From: Micromonospora sp. WMMD1128
Lineage (GTDB): Bacteria > Actinomycetota > Actinomycetes > Mycobacteriales > Micromonosporaceae
Reading direction: 5' to 3'
Length of the DNA: 64,000 bases
NCBI RefSeq assembly: GCF_027497235.1
Contig: NZ_CP114902.1
Span: 2,121,501-2,185,500, forward strand
Every line of letters starts with the position of its first letter. The first letter of the stretch is position 1. The notes beneath the pieces are model-generated. The model was not told the origin of the DNA, searched no databases, and saw only the letters and a list, made by a program, of their open reading frames with translations. Below are positions 18,227 through 26,162 of the stretch, in pieces. Both the position numbers and the translations under genes were made by a program.

Positions 18227-19295
18227 GCCGGCGGGCCGGCGCGCCCGCCGGCTCGCGTCCGGGCTGCTCGTCGTCGCCGCCGTCCTGACCACTGTCACCG
18301 CGGCGTCCGCGCCGGCGACCGCCGAGCCGGTCGGGCTGCCGGTGCTGCGGCAGGTGGACCTCGGTGAGCCCGGGGCCGTGCTGGTCGTGCCCGGCCGGCC
18401 GGGGCGCAACCTGGTGCGCGTCCCGGCCGAGGGGTGGAGCGTCGGCGCCACCCCCGACCGCCTCGTGCCGGCCACCACCCGTCCCGGCACCGAGGGCGCC
18501 TGGGCGGCCGTGGAACTGGCCGCGGGACACCGCCAACTCTGGGTCGGCCGGGCCGGGCGGACCATGGCGCTCACCGTGCCCGTCGGCACCGGGCCCCGCG
18601 CCCCCGACGAGCTGACCGGCCCCGACGGGCCGGAGTGCGCCACGGCCGAGTTGGGCCGGCTCGCCGCCGGACGGCCCGCGCCGGTCACCACCTGCCCGGC
18701 GCAGCGTCTCGGCGTACCCGACCGGTCCGCCCTGGTCGCCGCCGTCCGGTTCATCGCCGGCCGGGCCGTCGACACGATCACCGTCATCGGCGACGAGTCG
18801 CCCCGCTCCCGCGAGGCGACCGCGGCGGTGACGGCCGAGGCCGGGCGGCAGGGCATCACCGTCTCACCCACCGGTCGGGGCCCGCTGGTGATCGTCGCCG
18901 GCTGGGACCTGGCCCGGCGTACGCTCGCCGACGTGTCAGCGGGACGGCGGACCGCCCCGTTCGGGGCCTACCTCGCGCCGTGGCTGCTGCACGGGCCGGT
19001 GCTCGACCAGCCCGTCGGGCAGGTGCTGGCGCTGGCGTTCGGCCCGATCGAACCGGGCCCGCAGCGATACCTCGGCGCACTCGGGGCGCTCGCCCCCGGC
19101 GTCCCGCCCAGCGCGGGCGGCTACCAGGCATACCTGGAGGCGACCGGCGGGCACCTCACCGGTCCGGTACGCCTCTACGCGGCGGCCCGGCTGACCGTGC
19201 CGGGCAGCATGCCCGGCCACGCGGGGCACCACGGCACCGCCTGGCTGCCCGGCGGCACGGTCACCCCGGTCACCAGGGGCCTGGACGCCGGCTGA
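18210..19295 (+). CDS. Exported protein of unknown function coupled to the methanethiol-oxidase-like gene
   Basis: The 361-residue product begins MPTSTEPAGRRARRLASG followed by a hydrophobic stretch ending around ATAEP, a likely signal peptide. The rest is rich in Ala, Gly and Pro, with two blocks that look Rossmann-like (VDTITVIGDESPRSREA and GPLVIVAGWDLARRTLADV), possibly a type I periplasmic-binding fold. I do not recognise the family. It overlaps the preceding gene by 17 bases, so the two exported proteins are probably made together and may form a complex or handle one substrate. Confidence 0.75.
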   Translation: MPTSTEPAGRRARRLASGLLVVAAVLTTVTAASAPATAEPVGLPVLRQVDLGEPGAVLVVPGRPGRNLVRVPAEGWSVGATPDRLVPATTRPGTEGAWAAVELAAGHRQLWVGRAGRTMALTVPVGTGPRAPDELTGPDGPECATAELGRLAAGRPAPVTTCPAQRLGVPDRSALVAAVRFIAGRAVDTITVIGDESPRSREATAAVTAEAGRQGITVSPTGRGPLVIVAGWDLARRTLADVSAGRRTAPFGAYLAPWLLHGPVLDQPVGQVLALAFGPIEPGPQRYLGALGALAPGVPPSAGGYQAYLEATGGHLTGPVRLYAAARLTVPGSMPGHAGHHGTAWLPGGTVTPVTRGLDAG

Positions 19296-19623
19296 TCCCG
19301 TCCGGTTCCGGCCCCGGCCGTTCTCGCTCGCGGTCGGGCCCGGTTCCGCTCCCGGTGCGCCCGAGTGCGGTCGCCCGTGACCCGGGCCGGTCCGTTTCGC
19401 TCGCCGGTGGTTCCGCATCCCGGGAGCGGCCGACCCCCTGCCGACCCCGCACCGGTCCCGGGCTCAGCCCCGCATCGGCCCCGGGGCAGCCCTCGGCCCA
19501 CTGCCGTCCCGGCGACGAGCCGCACTCGGGACGGACGGCACGGCGCCGCCGACGAGCCGGGACGGCGGCCGGCACGGCGCCGCCGCCGTGCCCGGACCGG
19601 GCACGGCGGCGGCGCGGTCGGTG
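19296..19623. other. Intergenic stretch between convergent genes
   Basis: These 328 bases separate two convergent genes. Apart from the strong hairpin at 19577-19615 I see only low-complexity GC-rich sequence with repeated CCCGGxxCCG words and no convincing gene or promoter. Confidence 0.5.
19577..19615. terminator. Strong bidirectional hairpin terminator
   Basis: A perfect 19-base inverted repeat (arms 19577-19595 and 19597-19615, beginning GCGCCGCCGCCGTGCC) surrounds a single A. It lies 8 bases after the stop of the minus-strand gene and about 280 after that of the plus-strand gene. No T-run is present. Confidence 0.65.
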
Positions 19624-21450
19624 TCAGGGACGGCCGCCCCGGATGTCCTCGTCGGCCACCGCGAAGAGCACCCCGTGCGGCCGGGCGTCGCCGTACGCCC
19701 CGTGCGGCCACACCTGACGGTTGAAGTTGACGCACTCGGCGCCGGTGTTCTCGTCCCGGAACGACGGGTCGAGGGAGAGGTGGCCCGAGCGGGCCACGTC
19801 GACCATGCAGACCCGGTGGTCACCGTCGCCACCCAGCCGGGCCAGGAAGTAGTTGGCGGTGGCGATCCGCTCGACCTTGCCGGTCTCCCGGTAGACGCCG
19901 CGCCGTCCGCTCTGCGCGAACGTGTCCATCGCGGCCCAGTGCGGGCCACCGTTGGTGACGTCGCGGATGGGCAGCACGTCGACCAGGGCCGGGCAGTCCG
20001 CCTCGGCGCCGCCCCCGGTGATCTCCGGCGTGGTGTCGATCCGGCAGCGCGGGTCCTTCCCCGCGGCCATCAGTCTGCCGACGTCCAGGACGTAGACCAT
20101 GCCGCTGGTGATGTCCCGGTCTCCGCCGAGCTGCACGCCCATCACGGTGTGGAAGAGGAACCGGTCGTCCGGGCTGAGCTGCAACCAGCTGCCGCCGTCA
20201 CCGGCGCCGCTGAGCAGGCCGCTGGTGTCGAAGCGACGGTAGGCGGTGGTGTCGTCGAAGACCTCCCGCCAGGCGGGCGTCCGGGCGGTGATGTCCGGGG
20301 TGTAGAACACCGCGCCACCCCACATCGTGGAGGCGAAGGCGCCCCGGTTCCGGCGCTGGTTGGCGACCGCCGTCTCCATGAAGAGCTTCTCCTCCTCGAA
20401 GACGGGAAGCTGTTCCTCGCGGGGGCCGGTCGGCATGTGGGTCACCGACACCAGGCGCGGGTCGTTGCGCTTGGAGATGTCGAAGATCCGCACGGTGTTG
20501 CGGATGAGGTACGGGTCGAACTCCCCGTCGGGCTTGTCGAGGTAGTTGCGAATCTCCGCGAAGTCGCTGACCACCATCCGGTTCAGGTCCTCCCGGACCG
20601 CGATGCCGTGCGGGTTGGCGCAGGTCGCCTTCGGCAGGGCGGGGCGGTTGGGGCACCACGCGGTGCTCTCCCCGGCCGCCGCCATCGCCGGCGCCTCGCT
20701 CAGGGTCCGGCCGTCGGGGCCGATCCGGACGATCTCGCCGGGCGAGCCGGCGTACCCGTTGCCGACGCGCACCTGGCCGTTGGTGTAGCGGCACGGCCCG
20801 GTGATGTCCGGTCCGCCCATGTACGTGCCGTACGCGGTGCCGTCCTTGAGCACCGCGTAGGCGTCGGGAACCGACCCGCACGGGGTGTCCCCGGCGGTGT
20901 TGACCCCGGACAGCCGCACCTCCGGCAGCCGGGCCACGTCGAAGACGTACGTGGTGTCGGAGAGGATGCCGCCCGCGTAGACCTTGTCGCCCTTGTGCCA
21001 GGCGTACTGGAGGTGGTGCGGCTCGTTGGCGCGCAGCGGGTCGAGGGTGGCGGTGTTGACCACCCGCCCGTAGCTCGGTGAGCCCTTGGTGGCGTCGACG
21101 ACGGCCAGGAAGTCGGGCCCCTGCCCCTCCGGGCCGGTGGCGGCGGCGTGGTGGCCGGACCCGGTGGCGGCGGCGCTCCCGGTGGCGTCCGGTCCGGTGT
21201 CACCGGCCCAGACCAGCAGCCACTTCCGCCGGACCGGGCTGCGGCGGGCGTCGCGGGTCAGGTGGTTGGTGACCGTGTACGTGCGACCGTCGTTCGCCCG
21301 CACGCTCGACGTGGTGACGGTGACCGGCCCGACCGCGGGGGCGCCGAGCCCTCCGGCCGCCCCGGTGAGCGCGTCGGTGGTGAGCACGAGCAGCACACTG
21401 AGGACGCCGGCGGCGAGGCGGCGGCGGGACGGATGAGGGGTTGGAGACAC
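19624..21450 (-). CDS. Exported selenium-binding-protein / methanethiol-oxidase-like protein, paralogue
   Basis: The 608-residue protein is collinear with the one at 16412-18226: DGRTYTVTNHLTRDARRS, DFLAVVDATKGSPSYGRVV, EPHH, YVFDVARLPEVRLSG, CANPHGIAVREDLNRMVVS and SPDDRFLFHTVMG recur. GTG 21450 has GGGAGGA three bases upstream of it and is preferred to the GTG at 21462. The N-terminus (PHPSRRRLAAGVLSVLLVLTTDA) is a signal peptide. Like its paralogue it should be a secreted beta-propeller of the SBP56 type. It stands alone on the minus strand, with a -10-like TATAGC about 80 bases upstream. Confidence 0.65.
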   Translation of the reverse strand: MSPTPHPSRRRLAAGVLSVLLVLTTDALTGAAGGLGAPAVGPVTVTTSSVRANDGRTYTVTNHLTRDARRSPVRRKWLLVWAGDTGPDATGSAAATGSGHHAAATGPEGQGPDFLAVVDATKGSPSYGRVVNTATLDPLRANEPHHLQYAWHKGDKVYAGGILSDTTYVFDVARLPEVRLSGVNTAGDTPCGSVPDAYAVLKDGTAYGTYMGGPDITGPCRYTNGQVRVGNGYAGSPGEIVRIGPDGRTLSEAPAMAAAGESTAWCPNRPALPKATCANPHGIAVREDLNRMVVSDFAEIRNYLDKPDGEFDPYLIRNTVRIFDISKRNDPRLVSVTHMPTGPREEQLPVFEEEKLFMETAVANQRRNRGAFASTMWGGAVFYTPDITARTPAWREVFDDTTAYRRFDTSGLLSGAGDGGSWLQLSPDDRFLFHTVMGVQLGGDRDITSGMVYVLDVGRLMAAGKDPRCRIDTTPEITGGGAEADCPALVDVLPIRDVTNGGPHWAAMDTFAQSGRRGVYRETGKVERIATANYFLARLGGDGDHRVCMVDVARSGHLSLDPSFRDENTGAECVNFNRQVWPHGAYGDARPHGVLFAVADEDIRGGRP

Positions 21451-21653
21451 GGGTCCTCCCACGGTCGGGGGCGGGGTGGGCGGACGCGGCCGGGACCGGT
21501 GGTCGGTCTGGATCCCTGCCCCTGCGCGACCAAGCTATAGGATCTTATATCGCTGTGTCGTGAGTCAAGTATCGATCCTTGACCGGTGCTGCGCTTTCCG
21601 GGCACGCTGCCCTTGTCGAGCTTCTCATTCGGATAGCTTTTCGAGGAGGGTGC

Positions 21654-22928
21654 ATGCCTACCGACCCGGTGCCGCCCGTCGTGCGTGACTACCTGCTGCT
21701 CGGGCTGCGGTTCGGCCGACTCGTGGACGGCTTCGTGGACTGCTGGATCGGTGACCCCGCGTTGGAGCGCCAGGTCCGGGACGAGCCCCCGCCCACCGCG
21801 ACGGAGCTGGTCCGCCAGGCCCGGGAGGTCGCCGCGGCGGTGCCGGACAGCGGGCTCGCGCCGGTCCGGCGTCGCTTCCTGGCCGCGCAGCTGACCGCGC
21901 TGGAGTGCGCGGGCCGGCGGCTGGCCGGGGAGGAGATGCCCTTCCGGCGCGAGATCGAGTCGTACTTCCAGGTCCGGATCGCCCCGCGCGACCCGGACTG
22001 GTACGCCGCCGCGCACGCCGAACTCGACGCCGAACTGCCCGGCTCCGGGCCGCTGCGGGACCGGCTCGTGGAAGCGCACCGCCGGGACCGGGTGCCCGTC
22101 GACCGGCTCGGCGGCGCCGTCCACGCCGTCGCCGCGGCGCTGCGCGCGGAGCTGGCGCCGAGGTTCCCCCTGCCGGCCGGGGAGCGGGTCGACTTCGAGG
22201 TGGTGACCGGCCGGCCCTGGAACGCCTTCAACACCTATCTCGGCGGCCTGCGCTCCCGGGTCGCGCTCAACGCCGACGTCGGGCACCGGATCACCTCGCT
22301 GCCGTTCGTCGCCACCCACGAGGCGTATCCCGGGCACCACGCCGAGCACTGCCTCAAGGAGGCCGGGCTGGTCCGCGACCGGGGGTGGGCGGAGCAGTCG
22401 ATCTCGCTTGTCAACACGCCGCAGTGCCTGATCGCCGAGGGGATGGCGGAACAGGCGATCCACGTCGCGCTCGGCGAACGCTGGGGCGGGTGGACGGCGG
22501 AGGTGCTGTCCGAGGTCGGTCTCGCCCTCGACGGGGCACGCGCCCAGCGGGTCGAGACCGCGTTCGGGAGGTTGCTCGCCGCCCGGCAGGACGCCGCGAT
22601 CATGCTGCACGACCAGGGCCGGCCGGCGGACGAGGTGGCCGCGTTCCTGGCCCGGTGGATGCTGGTGAGCGACGAGCGGGCCGGGCAGATGCTGAGGTTC
22701 CTGACCGACCCGCTCTGGCGGGCGTACACCACCACGTACATCGAAGGGTCGCGGCTGGTGCGGCACTGGTTGGACGCCGGCGGGCCGGGCGATCCGGCGA
22801 CCGACCGCTACCATCGGCTGCTGGTCGAGCCGATGCTGCCGGCGGACCTGGCGGTCGACCTCCCGGCCCCGGCGGTCGCTCAGCCCACCCCGGCGGTCGC
22901 TCAGTCGAGCCGGCCCACCCCGGCGTAG
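21654..22928 (+). CDS. DUF885-type zinc metallopeptidase-like protein
   Basis: The 424-residue protein carries HEAYPGHH at residues 222-229, the zinc-binding HExxxHH motif of the DUF885 family, with the downstream EGMAEQ block about 40 residues later that supplies the third ligand. DUF885 members are usually 550-600 residues; this one is shorter at the N-terminus and has no signal peptide, so it acts in the cytoplasm. ATG 21654 follows GAGGAGGG. A peptide or amide substrate in product maturation is possible. The C-terminus contains a short duplicated PAVAQPT segment. The gene is convergent with and overlaps the DUF574 gene by 28 bases. Confidence 0.8.
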   Translation: MPTDPVPPVVRDYLLLGLRFGRLVDGFVDCWIGDPALERQVRDEPPPTATELVRQAREVAAAVPDSGLAPVRRRFLAAQLTALECAGRRLAGEEMPFRREIESYFQVRIAPRDPDWYAAAHAELDAELPGSGPLRDRLVEAHRRDRVPVDRLGGAVHAVAAALRAELAPRFPLPAGERVDFEVVTGRPWNAFNTYLGGLRSRVALNADVGHRITSLPFVATHEAYPGHHAEHCLKEAGLVRDRGWAEQSISLVNTPQCLIAEGMAEQAIHVALGERWGGWTAEVLSEVGLALDGARAQRVETAFGRLLAARQDAAIMLHDQGRPADEVAAFLARWMLVSDERAGQMLRFLTDPLWRAYTTTYIEGSRLVRHWLDAGGPGDPATDRYHRLLVEPMLPADLAVDLPAPAVAQPTPAVAQSSRPTPA

Positions 22929-23704
22929 GCCATCACGGCCGCGCGTGGCGACGCCGGCGTGTCCGTCGGCTCCGGCCGCCACCGCGGCAGGAAGACCACA
23001 CCCGGGTCCAGCAGCGTGAAGCCGGCGAAGAACGCGGTCACCTCGGCCCGGGTACGCATGTAGGCGTCGGTCTGCCCCGCCGTGGTGAGGTCCACCATGG
23101 AGCGCACCTGCCGGGGCGCCCCGTCGTCGGTGCCGTGCGAGACCACCAGGTGGCTGCCGGGGCCCACCGCCTCCCGGTAGGCCGCCACCAGCGCGCCCGG
23201 CCCGTCGGCGTCGGCGACGTAGTGCAGGACCCCCAGCATGAGCAGCGCGACCGGTTCGGTCAGGTCGAGCAGGGCGCGAACCTCCGGGTGCCCGAGCACC
23301 TCGTCCGGCCGCCGCAGGTCGCCGTGCGTCATCGTGACGCCCGGGACGCCGGCGAGCAGGGCCCGGCCGTGCGCCACCGCCTCCTCCTCGATGTCGACGT
23401 ACGCCACCCGGGCGTCCGGCGTCACCTGCCGGGCGATCTCGTGCACCGGACCGGTGCGGGGGATGGCGGACCCGATGTCGAGGAACTGGCGCACCCCGGC
23501 GCGGGCGCAGTGCCGCACCGCCCGGGCCAGGAAGGCCCGGTTGAGCCGCGCCACCTCCGGCGCCTCCGGCACGCTCGACATCATCCGGCGCGCGAACTCC
23601 CGGTCCACCTCGTCGTTGAGGTCGCCGCCGAGGTAGTAGTCGTACACGCCGGACACCCGGGCGCGGCGCGGGCCGGCGGGGTCCGCCTCGGTCGTATGTT
23701 CCAT
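22901..23704 (-). CDS. DUF574-type SAM-dependent methyltransferase
   Basis: The 267-residue product has RVSGVYDYYLGGDLNDEVDREF near its start and FLDIGSAIPRTGPVHEIAR as motif I, both diagnostic of the actinobacterial DUF574 (PF04672) methyltransferases. These have a SAM-binding fold but mostly unknown substrates. The ATG at 23704 has GGAGG upstream. Its promoter region carries the shared element on the minus strand (23745-23762), with ATAGT ending 41 bases from the start. It is divergent from the START-domain gene. Confidence 0.88.
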   Translation of the reverse strand: MEHTTEADPAGPRRARVSGVYDYYLGGDLNDEVDREFARRMMSSVPEAPEVARLNRAFLARAVRHCARAGVRQFLDIGSAIPRTGPVHEIARQVTPDARVAYVDIEEEAVAHGRALLAGVPGVTMTHGDLRRPDEVLGHPEVRALLDLTEPVALLMLGVLHYVADADGPGALVAAYREAVGPGSHLVVSHGTDDGAPRQVRSMVDLTTAGQTDAYMRTRAEVTAFFAGFTLLDPGVVFLPRWRPEPTDTPASPRAAVMAYAGVGRLD

Positions 23705-23744
23705 GGTGGTCCTCCTGCTCATGGGGACGACGCCTCGCCAGCAC

Positions 23745-23762
23745 ACTATATATTGCACAAGT
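23745..23762 (-). promoter_or_regulatory. Shared cluster element ACT-N10-ATAGT before the DUF574 gene
   Basis: Read on the minus strand the sequence is ACTTGTGCAATATATAGT. TATAGT is a good -10 hexamer. The element lies in the 82-base divergent gap between the DUF574 and START-domain genes, so it may also influence the latter. Confidence 0.55.
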
Positions 23763-23786
23763 TAAATCGATCCGAGGAGGACGACG

Positions 23787-24233
23787 ATGACCGAGCCCGC
23801 CTTCGTGCACGAGATGGACCTGCGCACCACTCCCGAGCGGCTGTGGCGCGCGCTCACCGACGGCCGGGTCACCCGGCGTTACTGGTTCGACAGGCGGATC
23901 GAGTCGAACTGGACGCCGGGCTCCCCGGTCCGTTTCTACGACGGCGACGGCGACACGGTGACCGACACCGGCGTCGTGACGGTCCACGAACCGCCCCGGC
24001 TGTTGTCCTACACGTTCCGGCACGAGCTGGGGGAGGGCGCGGCGGACGGCCCGTACACCCGGGTGTCCTTCACCCTGATGCCGCTGGCCGGCGACCGGGT
24101 GCGGTTGCGCCTGGTGCACGACCGGCTCTCCGGCCCGGACGAGGTCGAGGGGTGGCGTGCGGGTTGGACGCCGATCCTGGACAACCTCCGTGAGTTCGTC
24201 GAGAGCGGCGACAAGGCGGGTGCGACCGGTTGA
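23787..24233 (+). CDS. START/AHSA1-domain protein, candidate CalC-type self-resistance protein
   Basis: The 148-residue protein is one AHSA1/SRPBCC domain: TTPERLWRALTDGRVTRRYWFD, then SPVRFYDGDG, PPRLLSYTF and the C-terminal GWTPILDNLREFVE helix. It is the usual length for this family. CalC, which protects the calicheamicin producer by being cleaved in place of DNA, is a START-domain protein of the same superfamily, so in an enediyne cluster this is the leading candidate for self-sacrifice resistance. I cannot show specific relation to CalC rather than to ordinary AHSA1 proteins. ATG 23787 has GAGGAGG upstream. Confidence 0.8.
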   Translation: MTEPAFVHEMDLRTTPERLWRALTDGRVTRRYWFDRRIESNWTPGSPVRFYDGDGDTVTDTGVVTVHEPPRLLSYTFRHELGEGAADGPYTRVSFTLMPLAGDRVRLRLVHDRLSGPDEVEGWRAGWTPILDNLREFVESGDKAGATG

Positions 24234-24280
24234 CACGCGCTGTCCCCGTCACCCGACCCGATCGCCGCGGTTGTGATAGG

Positions 24281-24286
24281 TATAGT
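24281..24286 (+). promoter_or_regulatory. Putative -10 box for the SnoaL-like gene
   Basis: TATAGT occurs in TTGTGATAGGTATAGTGCGC, 62 bases before the GTG at 24348. It has the ATAGTG ending of the shared element but lacks ACT at the proper distance, so it is a partial match only. Confidence 0.35.
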
Positions 24287-24347
24287 GCGCCGGCCCCGTT
24301 CCCGGCCCGCGTGCCCGTTCTGATCCGTGCCAACTGGAGGCAGGTCC

Positions 24348-24752
24348 GTGACGCATCCCAACCTGGACATCATCCAACGCTTCTTCGAGGCGTACTCGAA
24401 GCGTGACATGGCCGCCCTGGCCAAGGTGACCACGGACGACGTGTCCTGGCACTTTCCGGGCCGCAACCCGATGTCCGGTGTGAAGCGGGGCCGCGAGGAG
24501 GTGGTGGCGTTCTTCGACCGGATGGGCGGCATGGGCTTCCGCCCGGAGAAGCTGATCACCGGCGCCAACGACGACCACGTGGTGGAGACCCAGTGGGTGC
24601 ACGGCGACCGGGACGGTGCGGAGGTCGTGATGGGGTGGACCGTGCTGTGGTCCTTCGAGGACGGCAAGCTCGCCTCCGGCCGGCACTTCTCCGCCGACCA
24701 GTATCTCGCCGACGAGTTCTTCGAGGGCAAGCTGGCCAGCCAGCGGTCCTGA
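24348..24752 (+). CDS. SnoaL/NTF2-like protein
   Basis: The 134-residue product is a single SnoaL-like domain: FFEAYSKRDMAALAKVTTDDVSWHFPG, then GREEVVAFFDRM and a terminal ADQYLADEFF helix. The fold is used by polyketide cyclases, epoxide hydrolases and many binding proteins. In an enediyne setting it could be a cyclase or a sequestering protein. GTG 24348 has GGAGG at a good distance, better than GTG 24327. Confidence 0.82.
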   Translation: MTHPNLDIIQRFFEAYSKRDMAALAKVTTDDVSWHFPGRNPMSGVKRGREEVVAFFDRMGGMGFRPEKLITGANDDHVVETQWVHGDRDGAEVVMGWTVLWSFEDGKLASGRHFSADQYLADEFFEGKLASQRS

Positions 24753-24862
24753 GCGCGCCCGGCGCGGGCGGGTCGGCATCGGCCCGCCCCGCCCGCCGCC
24801 GGGACGGCCCGGCCGGTCGGCTCGCCGTGCCGGCCTTGACGGCTGTCGCTCCCGCCCGGTTA

Positions 24863-24880
24863 ACTGAAGAATCGCATAGC
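24863..24880 (+). promoter_or_regulatory. Shared cluster element ACT-N10-ATAGC before the propeller gene
   Basis: The sequence is ACTGAAGAATCGCATAGC, preceded by TTA to give TTAACT. It ends only 19 bases before the ATG at 24899, with the ribosome-binding site between. Confidence 0.55.
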
Positions 24881-24898
24881 GTCGGGGAGGGTGGGTCG

Positions 24899-25531
24899 AT
24901 GTCTGTCTCGGTGGAGTCGACGCGTGACATCGCCGTGCCGGCCCGGCATCTGTGTGGCCTCGTCTGGTCCGGCGAACTCCTCTGGTTCTCCGAGGCCGAG
25001 CAGGGCCGCATCCTGGCGGTCGACTCGGCCACCGGCGCGGTGGCGCGGCAGTTCGCCTGCCCCGAGGTCCGCACCGACCTGACCGTGCACGACGGCCGGC
25101 TCGTCCAGGTGGTGGGCGCGGACCGCGCCCTGCGCGCGGTCGACCCGGAGACCGGCGCGGTGGTCGCGGAGACGCCCGGCCCGCGTCCCGGACACACCCT
25201 GTGCGGGCTTGAGGCGAGCCGCCACGGGACCTGGTTCGGCTACGAGGACCTCCGGGTGATCGACAGGCGCGCCGACGACGGCCGGCTGCTGGACAGCATC
25301 CCGGTCACCGGCGCCGTCGCCGGCATCACCACGACCGACCGTCATCTCGTCTACGCCGACCACGCCGCCGGCACCCTCACCGTCGTCGACCCGGAGCGCC
25401 GCCGGGAGATCGCCACCTACCGGGCCCCCGGGCACCCGACCGGCGTGGCCTGGGACGGCTCGCGGATCTGGTTCTGCGACTACACCACCTCGCACCTGCG
25501 TGCGGTCACCCTGCCGGCGCTCGACGCCTGA
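24899..25531 (+). CDS. Small cytoplasmic beta-propeller protein
   Basis: The 210-residue protein consists of about five repeats of 40 residues with a W-x-G/SGELLWFSE opening and DSATGAV-, DPETGAV- and DPERRRE-type turns, as in YncE/SMP-30-like propellers. It has no signal peptide. ATG 24899 is preceded by GGGGAGGG. A clear paralogue lies at 46733-47371; both contain LCGL, LWFSEA, CPEV, ATDLT/RTDLT, GYEDLR and GVAWDGSRIW/GVTWDGSRIW. The role is unknown: it may be a binding protein or lactonase-like enzyme. Confidence 0.8.
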   Translation: MSVSVESTRDIAVPARHLCGLVWSGELLWFSEAEQGRILAVDSATGAVARQFACPEVRTDLTVHDGRLVQVVGADRALRAVDPETGAVVAETPGPRPGHTLCGLEASRHGTWFGYEDLRVIDRRADDGRLLDSIPVTGAVAGITTTDRHLVYADHAAGTLTVVDPERRREIATYRAPGHPTGVAWDGSRIWFCDYTTSHLRAVTLPALDA

Positions 25532-25553
25532 GCGCCGGCCGGGCCGGTCAGGC
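25526..25553. terminator. Hairpin that contains both stop codons of two convergent genes
   Basis: GCCTGA (25526-25531) pairs with TCAGGC (25548-25553), with the inner arms CCGGCC and GGCCGG also paired. The TGA of the plus-strand gene and the TCA of the minus-strand gene lie in the two arms. Confidence 0.6.
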
Positions 25554-26162
25554 GCGATCCCGGTCCCGCGTCGGTCGCCGGAGCAGGGCCGCCACGGCGA
25601 ACCCGGTGAGCACGGTGCCGAACAGCAGGAGACCGACGATGAGCGGCCCGGAGCCGAGGTGGTCGTGCCCGCCCGCGTCCGCCGCCTGGTCCGGCACCGA
25701 CGGGACGCTCTCCGCGCCGGTGTCCGCGCCGATCCGGAACCCGGCCTCGCCGGACACCTCCCGCCCGTCGCCGAGCACCACGTGATAGCCGAGGCGGTAG
25801 CTGCCCGGCCCGACCGGCGGCAGCGGCACGGTGACCGTGCGGCCGTCGGCCCGCACCGGCCCGGCGGGCAGCAGTCCACCCGCGCCCACCACCGACACGT
25901 GCACCTCCCGCGGGTCCACCCGGCCGGAGAAGGAGAGCGTGACCGCCGCGGGCGCGGTGGCCAGCCGCGCGCCGTCGGCCGGGTTCAGCGACTCCAGCCG
26001 GGCCGGCGTCCGGGCCACGGTGGCGCCCAGGGCGACGACCGCGACGGCGAGCAGCGCCACGGAGACGGCTGCCGCCCGCCGCCACCGCGCCGCCGGAGCG
26101 GCCGGCCCCCGGTCGAGACCGTCGTCCGGCGGCCGGTCCGGCTCAGGCAGCCCGGGCGACAT
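25548..26162 (-). CDS. CopC-domain membrane-anchored protein lacking the usual copper ligands
   Basis: The 204-residue protein has an N-terminal membrane helix (about 30-47), a CopC-type domain (LESLNPADGARLATAPAAV through GYHVVLGDGREVSGEAGF) and a C-terminal membrane helix. CopC domains bind copper through an N-terminal His after signal cleavage and a second His in DGH. Here the corresponding positions are not His (TPARLES and DGREV), so copper binding by the normal site is unlikely. A GGHDH sequence before the last helix is the only His cluster. It overlaps the upstream membrane-protein gene by 20 bases. Confidence 0.8.
   Translation of the reverse strand: MSPGLPEPDRPPDDGLDRGPAAPAARWRRAAAVSVALLAVAVVALGATVARTPARLESLNPADGARLATAPAAVTLSFSGRVDPREVHVSVVGAGGLLPAGPVRADGRTVTVPLPPVGPGSYRLGYHVVLGDGREVSGEAGFRIGADTGAESVPSVPDQAADAGGHDHLGSGPLIVGLLLFGTVLTGFAVAALLRRPTRDRDRA

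Noticed and set aside
22862..22907. Duplicated segment in the DUF885 gene's 3' end
   Set aside because: A short coding repeat giving PAVAQPT twice; probably neutral slippage in a C-terminal tail.
21258..24236. A 992-residue minus-strand open frame across three genes
   Set aside because: It runs antisense to the DUF885 gene and out of frame through the others; the DUF574 protein and secreted propeller in other frames have clear homology.
25548..26162. Copper resistance protein CopC
   Set aside because: The fold matches, but the two expected copper-binding histidines are absent, so a copper function is not claimed.
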